Of a stretch of DNA of 7,665 nt, positions 1-7,665 are shown one piece after another. The first letter of the stretch is position 1; every line of letters begins with the position of its first letter. Location: assembly GCA_947455805.1 (NCBI GenBank), contig CANGSN010000131.1:1-7665 (forward strand). The letters run 5' to 3'. A program made the position numbers and the translations under genes. Under the pieces are notes generated by a model. That model had not been told where the DNA came from. It saw only the letters and a list, made by a program, of their open reading frames with translations, and ran no database searches. Origin of the DNA: Planctomycetota bacterium (lineage in GTDB: Bacteria; Planctomycetota; UBA1135; UBA2386).

Positions 1-86
1 GCAGCACCGCGGCGCTGCAGGGCCGCGGCGATCGGAGCCAGCAGGAACGCTTCGAAGCAGTCGCCGGCGGCGAGGAGGATCGTCAC
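1..86 (-). CDS. Partial CDS: N-terminus of a probable UDP-GlcNAc 2-epimerase-like protein
   Basis: The frame opens with GTG at 86-84 and stays open for 28 codons to the left edge, so the C-terminal part is missing. The visible protein starts MTILLAAGDCFEAFLLAPIA and continues AALQRRGA. Its spacing matches the start of non-hydrolysing UDP-N-acetylglucosamine 2-epimerases (WecB/MnaA), where a beta strand leads into GTRPEAIKxAPxxxAL: here G, EA, LAP and AL are kept but TRP is replaced by DCF. That family makes UDP-ManNAc for surface polysaccharides in the cytoplasm. The start follows the stop of the upstream membrane-protein gene by only three bases and in the same frame, so the two are probably translationally coupled. 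A weak purine stretch (GGATAAGG) lies just before the GTG. With 28 residues visible, another Rossmann-type protein such as a GT-B glycosyltransferase cannot be excluded. Confidence 0.5.
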   Translation of the reverse strand, partial: MTILLAAGDCFEAFLLAPIAAALQRRGA

Positions 87-89
87 GCC

Positions 90-806
90 TTATCCGGGAC
101 CGGGCTGCTGGTTCAGGCGCACGGCGACGACCGACAGCAGGTCGTTGACGTCCTTCTCGATGCGGTTCACGCCGGCGACGTTGTCGAGCACGATCGCCTT
201 CTTCGAGGTCGCCGGCTGGAAGATCAGCCGGCCGCTGCGCATCAGCATGTACTCGACGACGTCGTAGATCTCCTTGTTCATCTCCAGGCCTTCGGTCGAC
301 CAGCGCTGGATGTCGCCGAGGTAGCCATGGTGGTGCAGGATCTCGCGCGCGTTGACTTCGTAGTAGTTGAAGCGCGTGTTGACGAACACCAGCAGCAGCA
401 GGAAGCCCATGCCCGCCGACAGGAAGCCGTAGAACGCGGTGTTGCAGTGGATGTCGATGGCGCCGAACACGTGGCCGAGCCAGCCGGTGAAGTCGGCCTT
501 GGTGTCGATCCACAGCACGCCGAGCACGATGGCGACGATGGCGATGACGATCGTGATCGACTTGATGCGCGAGAAGTCGAACGAGAACACCAGCAGGTTC
601 AGCAGCAGCACCAGCATGAAGGTGTTGCCGAGCACCGTCTCGCCGACGAGGCCGAGCCACGACAGCAGGAAGAACACCGTCGCGGTGACGAAGGTCGGGT
701 AGAGGAACACGACCTTCGGCCACGGCCGGATGATCACGCTCTCAGGGGCGCGATCGGGTTCGGGCGCGCGGGCAGGAGGAACTGCTGGGGTGGGAGTCGC
801 GGTCAT
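90..806 (-). CDS. Four-helix membrane protein with possible PH-like C-terminal domain
   Basis: This is a 238-residue protein with an ATG start at 806-804 and a TAA stop at 92-90. The N-terminus (1-28) is rich in Pro and Ala and probably disordered and cytoplasmic. Hydrophobic segments lie at about 32-53, 60-77, 82-100 and 122-143, so four membrane helices are likely, with both ends in the cytoplasm. The soluble tail (about 145-232) begins NYYEVNAREILHHHGYLGDI and later has EYMLMRSGRLIF and AIVLDNVAGVNRIEKDV. This order of strands, followed by a closing helix, resembles bacterial PH-like domains (bPH2/DUF304 type), but this is a pattern inference. No catalytic motif is visible. I recognise the style from planctomycete hypothetical proteins, without a known function. 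It sits three bases before the epimerase-like gene, suggesting an operon and perhaps a role at the cell envelope. No Shine-Dalgarno sequence precedes the start. Confidence 0.85.
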   Translation of the reverse strand: MTATPTPAVPPARAPEPDRAPESVIIRPWPKVVFLYPTFVTATVFFLLSWLGLVGETVLGNTFMLVLLLNLLVFSFDFSRIKSITIVIAIVAIVLGVLWIDTKADFTGWLGHVFGAIDIHCNTAFYGFLSAGMGFLLLLVFVNTRFNYYEVNAREILHHHGYLGDIQRWSTEGLEMNKEIYDVVEYMLMRSGRLIFQPATSKKAIVLDNVAGVNRIEKDVNDLLSVVAVRLNQQPGPG

Positions 807-1003
807 TGGGGTTCACGCGCCGGTGGGCGCGGTGCCGCCTGCGTGGCAGCGGGGGGAAGATTGTGCGATGGGGCAAGGCCGCGATCCAGCCGGCAGCGCC
901 AACGAGTCCCCGAATGGCTGACGGCTGGTGTTGCTTGCCGTTCGTGCGGAAAGGGCCGTCGGGGTATCTCGGCTCGGGTTGCGGTGCGCGACGTTCAGGA
1001 GCG
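807..1003. other. Intergenic gap between STAS-like gene and membrane protein gene
   Basis: This 197-base stretch between two co-oriented minus-strand genes has no convincing coding frame; the short frames crossing it have no recognisable protein features. It holds an inverted repeat at 886-928. The minus strand also has a weak -10-like CACAAT downstream of that repeat (4 of 6 matches to consensus, with a poor -35 partner), which could start the downstream membrane-protein transcript but is close to chance level. Confidence 0.5.
886..928 (-). terminator. Inverted repeat, possible terminator after the ATPase/STAS pair
   Basis: The arms CCAGCCG (886-892) and CGGCTGG (922-928) are perfect 7-base inverted repeats. 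Inside them, one mismatch and four further pairs (CAGC with GCTG) extend the stem to about 11 pairs around a loop of roughly 19 bases. It lies about 75 bases downstream of the STAS-like stop codon on the minus strand. There is no U-run after the hairpin, so an intrinsic terminator is uncertain. A transcript-processing hairpin or chance in GC-rich DNA are alternatives. Confidence 0.3.
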
Positions 1004-1294
1004 TCATCCAAGCACGGCGCGCCGGGATCGGCTCTCCACCAGCCTCTGAGTGGGCCCGAGTCCGTCGAAACTCAGTTGTTCGCGCGCAACCTGGTTCCCT
1101 ACCGAGTCTCGTAGTGCTGCGAAGATCACGTTGAAGAAGCTCGACGACGCCCCTAGCACGCCGTCCATCGAGATCACGACCGATCGACCGGCTCGGATGG
1201 ACTCGAGCACCTGTCGAGCGAGGCGCTCGGCCGACTCGACTGGGCTCGCCTCCGGCGGGCAGTAGTCGATCGCTCGGATCATGTTGTTGTTCAC
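1004..1294 (-). CDS. Small STAS-like (DUF4325-type) protein, partner of upstream ATPase
   Basis: This 96-residue protein starts with GTG at 1294-1292, overlapping the stop of the ATPase gene in a GTGA junction, which implies translational coupling. An ATG four codons later (1282-1280) is an alternative start. Residues 20-35 form a helix rich in Ala, Arg and Glu. Residues 36-62 read RSVVISMDGVLGASSSFFNV then IFAAL: a buried strand, an acidic/glycine turn, a serine cluster (S50-S52) and an amphipathic helix. This is the core of STAS-like DUF4325 domains and parallels the SpoIIAA strand-loop-helix around its phosphorylated serine. I infer it is a binding partner, and perhaps phosphorylation target, of the neighbouring GHKL protein; S51/S52 are the best candidates by position. 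No membrane segment, metal site or DNA-binding motif is visible. The domain assignment is by pattern only; the partner-switching role is inference. Confidence 0.82.
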   Translation of the reverse strand: MNNNMIRAIDYCPPEASPVESAERLARQVLESIRAGRSVVISMDGVLGASSSFFNVIFAALRDSVGNQVAREQLSFDGLGPTQRLVESRSRRAVLG

Positions 1295-2172
1295 GGCGAT
1301 TCTTGCGAGGAGTTCGGATCGACCTTCAGGGACAAAGATACCAGCGTTCCAGGAAACGCGCAGCGCAGCTCGCGGACGACCTGCTCGCGAGCAGAGACCA
1401 ACGCCGAAGCTCGGCGGCTGAAGATTCTGAGCACGCCTCCGTGTCCCCGCGCGACGAGGGCCAAGTTGCTGATGCCTTGCCCCATGTTGTTCGGGCGCGA
1501 TTTGCTGGACACTCCCCCTTGGATCACGAGTTCGAGTGCATGGCGGTCGTCGCCCACCTTGATGCCGGTGCGGGGCCCCGACCGCCGTAGGACTTCGCCG
1601 ATCCCGTCCCCGAGGTCTGCCACGGCGATCCTCATTTCGCCACGTCCAGAGAAGAACCTCGCACAGATCACGCCGCCGATCGAGGAACGCGCGTGGTCGT
1701 CGATGTTCTGGGCGATCTCGGAGTAGCAGGTTCGGAGGATGTCCTCCTCGTCGTTGCCGAACGAGGGAAGGTGTCGACGGATCAGTCGGACCAGAGGTGT
1801 GCTGCCGCCCCAGTTCATGCGCTGGAACTGGTGCAGACCCGAGGTTTCGTTCTCCGGATGCAGATCCTCGAAGGCCTCTGAGATCGCCTCGCCGTGACTC
1901 AGAGCCGTCAATCGCGAGAAGGAGCAGAACGCCGACAAGGGTCGGGGTTGCTCTGGAAGGACCAGGGTTGCCCGGTGTCCGAGAAGTCGAGCGCGCAGCA
2001 CGGCCGCCGCTGCCACGACTGCGACCGTTGGGCCGAAGTATGCTCGTTCGCCTGCTGCGGACAGGTCGAGGGTCCAGTCTTCCCGCGCTTGAAGTAGCGG
2101 CTCTACCTCGCGCAGGAAGGGTTCGACCGCGTTGCCGAGGTCATCGACCGTGAAGCCCAATCGAACGAGCAC
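1291..2172 (-). CDS. GHKL (HATPase_c) ATP-binding protein with N-terminal STAS-like region
   Basis: This is a 293-residue soluble protein starting with GTG at 2172-2170 and ending with TGA at 1293-1291. Residues about 33-90 alternate strands and helices (DWTLDLS, Ala-rich helix, ATLVLPEQ) in a manner seen in STAS-like modules preceding this ATPase type. The C-terminal half carries the GHKL fold: N box E152-x3-N156-x3-H160 (EIAQNIDDH), G1 box DLGDG at 186-190, and G2 box GQGISN at 231-236. There is no histidine phospho-acceptor (H-box), transmembrane segment or receiver domain, so it is not a classical sensor histidine kinase. It fits anti-sigma-factor-like Ser/Thr kinases (SpoIIAB/RsbW) or ATP-driven conformational switches. 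It starts seven bases after the gcvP stop and overlaps the STAS-like gene by four bases. About 12 of 30 arginine codons are CGA, AGA or AGG, unlike gcvP, suggesting horizontal acquisition. Its substrate is unknown. Confidence 0.88.
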   Translation of the reverse strand: MLVRLGFTVDDLGNAVEPFLREVEPLLQAREDWTLDLSAAGERAYFGPTVAVVAAAAVLRARLLGHRATLVLPEQPRPLSAFCSFSRLTALSHGEAISEAFEDLHPENETSGLHQFQRMNWGGSTPLVRLIRRHLPSFGNDEEDILRTCYSEIAQNIDDHARSSIGGVICARFFSGRGEMRIAVADLGDGIGEVLRRSGPRTGIKVGDDRHALELVIQGGVSSKSRPNNMGQGISNLALVARGHGGVLRIFSRRASALVSAREQVVRELRCAFPGTLVSLSLKVDPNSSQESP

Positions 2173-2179
2173 GCCACAC

Positions 2180-5035
<2,856 letters not shown>

Positions 5036-5081
5036 TAGGGTGTCGTCGGCCTGTGGGGGAGCGGCCGAGTGCGGGGCGAAA

Positions 5082-5110
5082 GGTATAGGCAGCGCGATCC
5101 CCAGGTTGAA
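5082..5110 (-). promoter_or_regulatory. Weak sigma70-like promoter candidate for gcvP
   Basis: On the minus strand TTCAAC (5110-5105) and TATACC (5087-5082) are separated by 17 bases. They match the -35 and -10 consensus at 3 of 6 and 4 of 6 positions. The -10 lies about 47 bases before the gcvP ATG, a reasonable leader length. In this GC-rich setting the AT-rich TATACC stands out, but the -35 is poor and the call is tentative. Confidence 0.25.
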
Positions 5111-5240
5111 GGGGTGCGCCGTTGCCGCGCTCGTCGGGGTGCAGGATGATCCGTCTGGCCTCGACGCCGATGAAATTCGGGCTGCTCCTCGTGCCGGAAC
5201 CGGTGGTCTGACCCGCCGCAGCCTGCCGCGAGGTGGCGCT

Positions 5241-5256
5241 CGCCGCCGCGGCGGCG
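5241..5256. repeat. Perfect 16-base GC palindrome upstream of the dioxygenase start
   Basis: CGCCGCCG is followed directly by its exact reverse complement CGGCGGCG, giving a 16-base palindrome that ends 14 bases before the ATG at 5271. It could be an operator or an mRNA hairpin occluding the start. However, its CGC/GCG trinucleotide composition is easily produced by chance in GC-rich DNA. Confidence 0.4.
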
Positions 5257-5270
5257 GATGCTGCCGCGCG

Positions 5271-6089
5271 ATGAGCCACCACGAGCCGTACGCAGCCACC
5301 GGGCCATTGACCCGCGATCAGGTGGCCGCGTTCGTGCGCGATGGCTTCGTCGGGCCGATCGACGTGCTGCCGACGGTCGACGTCGACGCAGTGCAGCGCG
5401 CGGTCGCCGAGGTCATGGCGGAGCTGCCGCGGCACGAGCCGCAGCTCTACGAGATCGAGCGCGCGTGGCTCGAGCGCCCGCAAGACGTCGTCTGCCACTT
5501 CCTCGGCGGCTTTCGCGTCCACCCGGTGCTGCGCGCGTTGATCGCCGATCCCCGGCTCGCAGCACCGTGTGGGCAGCTGCTCGGCGTCGACGCGCTGCGA
5601 TTCTTCCACGACCAGGTGTTCGCCAAGCCGCCGCGCCACGCCGGCGTCGTGCCGTGGCACCAGGACTACTCGTACTGGACGCGCACCGCGCCGGCCTGCC
5701 ACATCACGATCAACCTGATGCTCGACGACGCCGACCTGGCGAACGGTTGCGTCGCGTTCGTGCCCGGCAGCCATCGCCTCGGCCTGTTGCCGAAGGTGCC
5801 GTTCGACGCGCCGCTCGAGCAGATCCGCGCGCTGCTGCCCGAGTCGTTGCCGTGGCGGCCGGTGCCGGTGCCGGTGCGCGCCGGCCAGGCGACGATCCAC
5901 CACAGCCACACGCTGCACGGCAGCGACCGGAACCGCAGCGACCGTTGGCGACGCGCCGTGGTCTGCAACTACATGGGCGCCGATGTACGCGTCGCCGACG
6001 ACACCGCCCCGCTGCTGCGCGGCGTGCCGTGGTTGCCGCGCGGCGCCGTCGTCGACGGGCCGGACTTCCCGATCGTCTGGCGGCGTTGA
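5271..6089 (+). CDS. Phytanoyl-CoA dioxygenase (PhyH) family Fe(II)/2-oxoglutarate oxygenase
   Basis: This 272-residue protein is probably a cytoplasmic non-haem iron oxygenase that couples 2-oxoglutarate decarboxylation to hydroxylation of an unidentified substrate. The N-terminal block LTRDQVAAFVRDGFV (residues 13-27) is the usual PhyH opening. The iron-binding facial triad is visible: H130 and D132 in WHQDYSYW, and H216 in HTLHGS. The 2-oxoglutarate-binding arginine is R227 or R228 in RWRRAVV, 11-12 residues after the distal histidine as in human phytanoyl-CoA hydroxylase. GCVAFVPGSHRLG (159-171) is the conserved strand and turn between them. The ATG at 5271 was chosen because the domain starts immediately afterwards; the frame is open back to 4800 but that part is antisense to gcvP. 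It is the only plus-strand gene, divergent from gcvP and convergent with the propeller gene. The substrate cannot be predicted from the sequence. Confidence 0.93.
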   Translation: MSHHEPYAATGPLTRDQVAAFVRDGFVGPIDVLPTVDVDAVQRAVAEVMAELPRHEPQLYEIERAWLERPQDVVCHFLGGFRVHPVLRALIADPRLAAPCGQLLGVDALRFFHDQVFAKPPRHAGVVPWHQDYSYWTRTAPACHITINLMLDDADLANGCVAFVPGSHRLGLLPKVPFDAPLEQIRALLPESLPWRPVPVPVRAGQATIHHSHTLHGSDRNRSDRWRRAVVCNYMGADVRVADDTAPLLRGVPWLPRGAVVDGPDFPIVWRR

Positions 6090-6107
6090 GGGTCTGGCGA
6101 CGTTGCG
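6075..6107 (+). repeat. Imperfect tandem repeat spanning the dioxygenase stop codon
   Basis: The 16-base unit GTCTGGCGGCGTTGAG (6075-6090) recurs as GTCTGGCGACGTTGCG (6092-6107), with 14 of 16 positions identical and one spacer base. The first copy encodes the end of the dioxygenase (VWRR) including its TGA; the second is non-coding. The 17-base period suggests a small slippage duplication at the gene end. Confidence 0.6.
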
Positions 6108-6125
6108 TGCGGCCCGCGACGCCAG
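6094..6125. terminator. Possible bidirectional hairpin between convergent genes
   Basis: CTGGCG (6094-6099) pairs exactly with CGCCAG (6120-6125), with a further two pairs possible after one mismatch. It lies in the 69-base gap between the convergent dioxygenase (stop at 6089) and propeller (stop at 6159) genes, where a shared terminator is expected. No T-run follows on either strand, so an intrinsic terminator is only a possibility. Confidence 0.3.
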
Positions 6126-6158
6126 CGGGCACCGTGACGACCCGGACGATCCGAGCGA

Positions 6159-7665
6159 TCAGAACGAACCGATCGTGACCTGCAGGCCGTTGGTCGCGGT
6201 GATCTGCGTGATCGTCAGCGTCAGGTCGAGCTCGAACGGCACCAGCTGGTGCAGGAACGACGCGCCGAGGATCGACGGCACGTTCGGGAACGGCAGCACC
6301 GTCGTCACCTGGCCGGCGACCGGCACGGTGGTGCCGACGATGTCGGGGCTGACCGTCAGCGTGCAGCCGGCGAGCGCCTCGGGGAACACGAAGCCCAGCG
6401 GCAGGGCGGTGCTGGTGAAGCCGAAGACCGAGACGACGAAGCCCAGTGCTGGCATGCCGGTGCCGACGGCGCGGAACTGGCCGCCGAGCAACGGCAGCTG
6501 CGTCGCGGTCAGCACGTTCGGTCCGCCGCTGCCGGTGCAACCGCCGCCGGTCGACACCACCGTCGGGGCGCACGAGCTGCTGACGGTGGCGAGGCGGCTG
6601 GCCGCCACGCCGTTGGCATTCAGGAACTCGCCGCCCGCGAGCACGGCGCCGTTCGGCGCCAGCAGCAGTTCGTTGACGCCGGCGTCGGCGCCGGTGCCGA
6701 AGGTCGACCACGCGCTGCCGTTCCAGCGGGCGATGCGGTTGGCGGGGGCGCCGCCGGCGGTGGTGAACAGGCCGCCGATGACGAGGTCGCCGGTCGGCAG
6801 CGGCAGCAGCGACGAGACGATGCCGTTGGTGCCGGTGCCGAGTGCCTGCCACGCGGTGCCGTTCCAGCGCGCGACGCGGTTGGTGGTGACGCCGCCGCTG
6901 GTGACGAAGCTGCCGCCGACGACGATGTCGCCGTTCGGCATGGTCGCGAGCGTGTTGCCGCCGAACAGGCCGAGGCCGGTGCCGATCGCGCTCCAGGCGA
7001 TGCCGTTCCAGCGGGCGATGCTGGCGGCGGCGAGGCCGCCGGCCTGCGTGAAGCCGCCGGTCGCGAACAGGTCGCCGTTGCTGCCGACGGTGAGCGCGCG
7101 CACCGCCCCGTTGATGCCGGTGCCGAGGCTGCTCCAGGCAGCACCGTTCCAGCGCGCGATGTTGTTGACGGTCACGCCGCCGATCGTCTGGAAGGAGCCG
7201 GCGATGACGAGGTCGCCGTTGCCGAGCACGGCGATCGCCTGCACCGACGAGCCGAGCGGGACCAGCGGGTCGACGCCGGTGCCGAGTGCCTGCCACGCGG
7301 TGCCGTTCCAGCGCGCGATGCCGTTGACGGTCACGCCGTCGGCGGTGGTGAAGGCGCCGCCGGCGAGCAGGTCGCCGTTCGCCAGCACGGTCAGGGCCTG
7401 GACGTCGGCGTTGGTGCCGAGGCCGAGCGGGCTCCAGGCGGTGCCGTTCCAGCGGGCGATGCGGTTGCAGGCGACGCCGCCGATGCTGGTGAAGCGACCG
7501 CCGGCGACCAGGTCGCCGTTCGGCAGTGCGGCCAGCGCCGCGATGCCGTCGTTGGCGCCGCCGGCGAACGTGTTGGCCGGCAGCGTGTAGGTGCATTGGG
7601 CCGCAGCGTCGCTCGGCGACAGCGCGAGGACAGCGGCGAGAGCGACGAACGCGGAACGAAGCAGC
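6159..7665 (-). CDS. Secreted repeat protein: beta-propeller with C-terminal beta-rich domain (5' partial)
   Basis: The frame is open from the right edge to the TGA at 6161-6159, giving 501 visible residues; the start codon lies just outside. The visible start LLRSAFVALAAVLALSPSDA then AAQC is the hydrophobic core and cleavage region of a signal peptide, so export is likely. A GTG at 7388 is only an internal codon, because repeats continue upstream of it. Residues about 38-364 contain seven units of the type L-x-NGDLVAGG-x-F-x3-GG-x3-NRIARWNG-x-AWxxLGTG; tryptophans of the WNG motif fall at 72, 119, 172, 219, 267 and 314. This suggests a seven-bladed propeller of the Delta-60/Kelch-like kind. 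Residues 365-501 form a separate beta-rich domain with cysteines at 365, 376 and 434, ending NGLQVTIGSF, a tail style I associate with planctomycete exported proteins. No catalytic residues are evident; a surface, adhesion or binding role is inference. Confidence 0.9.
   Translation of the reverse strand, partial: LLRSAFVALAAVLALSPSDAAAQCTYTLPANTFAGGANDGIAALAALPNGDLVAGGRFTSIGGVACNRIARWNGTAWSPLGLGTNADVQALTVLANGDLLAGGAFTTADGVTVNGIARWNGTAWQALGTGVDPLVPLGSSVQAIAVLGNGDLVIAGSFQTIGGVTVNNIARWNGAAWSSLGTGINGAVRALTVGSNGDLFATGGFTQAGGLAAASIARWNGIAWSAIGTGLGLFGGNTLATMPNGDIVVGGSFVTSGGVTTNRVARWNGTAWQALGTGTNGIVSSLLPLPTGDLVIGGLFTTAGGAPANRIARWNGSAWSTFGTGADAGVNELLLAPNGAVLAGGEFLNANGVAASRLATVSSSCAPTVVSTGGGCTGSGGPNVLTATQLPLLGGQFRAVGTGMPALGFVVSVFGFTSTALPLGFVFPEALAGCTLTVSPDIVGTTVPVAGQVTTVLPFPNVPSILGASFLHQLVPFELDLTLTITQITATNGLQVTIGSF
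6573..7560 (-). repeat. Tandem coding repeats of about 141 bases (propeller blades)
   Basis: The sequence GCCGTTCCAGCG[C/G]GCGA, the complement of the WNG/ARWNG codons, recurs at about 6717, 6858, 7002, 7143 (as ACCGTT), 7302 and 7443. Spacings are 141, 144, 141, 159 and 141 bases, all multiples of three. The 159-base unit carries six extra residues around VDPLVPLGSS. Near-identity is concentrated in the RWNG block while the loops differ, consistent with old duplications kept by structural selection. Confidence 0.85.

Larger units (their letters stand above)
5036..5270. other. Divergent intergenic region between gcvP and the dioxygenase gene
   Basis: These 235 bases separate two divergent starts and must hold both promoters unless transcription begins further inside. 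I searched for the conserved cores of the glycine riboswitch (paired aptamers with a linker and GGACAG-like segments) on the gcvP strand and saw none. A weak promoter-like pair for gcvP lies at 5082-5110, and a perfect GC palindrome lies at 5241-5256. Frames crossing the gap from both sides are low-complexity extensions without protein-family character. Confidence 0.6.

Noticed and set aside
327..1049. 240-codon plus-strand frame opposite the membrane-protein gene
   Set aside because: The product is His/Glu/Asp/Arg/Gln low complexity, a typical antisense shadow; the minus-strand frame has clear membrane helices.
5036..5270. Glycine riboswitch in front of gcvP
   Set aside because: Looked for the conserved aptamer core and tandem arrangement on the minus strand and found nothing resembling it by eye.
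5036..5299. Upstream extension of gcvP to an ATG at 5299
   Set aside because: The added 88 residues are Arg/Pro-rich without conservation, overlap the start of the divergent oxygenase, and the family N-terminus fits the ATG at 5035.
6159..7388. Propeller protein starting at the GTG at 7388
   Set aside because: The same frame continues without a stop to the window edge, with another repeat unit and a signal peptide upstream, so 7388 is an internal valine codon.
6573..7560. CRISPR-like array suggested by regularly spaced repeats
   Set aside because: The period is about 141 bases and always a multiple of three, the repeats lie in an open frame, and they encode propeller blades.
5710..7596. Long frames on both strands overlapping the propeller gene (including 5983-7590 on the plus strand)
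   Set aside because: They are shadow frames of a repetitive GC-rich gene; their products are low complexity and the repeat periodicity makes protein sense only in the 6159-7665 minus frame.

Overview
The window is GC-rich bacterial DNA, probably from a planctomycete. Three things suggest this. The secreted protein at the right edge is built from repeats around the motif IARWNG and ends in a domain style I associate with planctomycete exported proteins. The four-helix membrane protein near the left edge is of a type I associate with the same phylum. Clear Shine-Dalgarno sequences are missing in front of nearly every start. The phylum is inferred from recollection of protein styles, not from a marker gene.

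Layout, right to left, since all genes but one are on the minus strand. Positions 7665-6159 hold a signal-peptide-bearing, probably seven-bladed beta-propeller protein whose first few residues lie outside the window. Converging on it is a plus-strand phytanoyl-CoA dioxygenase-like Fe(II)/2-oxoglutarate enzyme (5271-6089). Divergent from that, across a 235-base gap, is gcvP (5035-2180), the full-length glycine decarboxylase P-protein. Seven bases after gcvP comes a two-gene signalling module: a GHKL ATPase/kinase-like protein (2172-1291) overlapping by 4 bases a small STAS-like DUF4325-type protein (1294-1004). After a 197-base gap with an inverted repeat comes a membrane protein with a possible bacterial PH-like tail (806-90). 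Three bases later a gene starts that runs off the left edge and resembles the N-terminus of a UDP-GlcNAc 2-epimerase (86-1).

The gcvP product would work with GcvT, GcvH and lipoamide dehydrogenase encoded elsewhere; none is present here and no glycine riboswitch was seen. The most interesting element is the ATPase/STAS pair, which looks like a partner-switching module of the SpoIIAB/SpoIIAA kind. It is tucked against the 3' end of a housekeeping metabolic gene, and its codon use differs from its neighbours, which suggests an acquired cassette. The functional link between that pair and glycine cleavage is unknown and may be only positional. No RNA genes, CRISPR arrays, insertion sequences or integrases were recognised. 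No stretch longer than about 240 bases lacks a gene.
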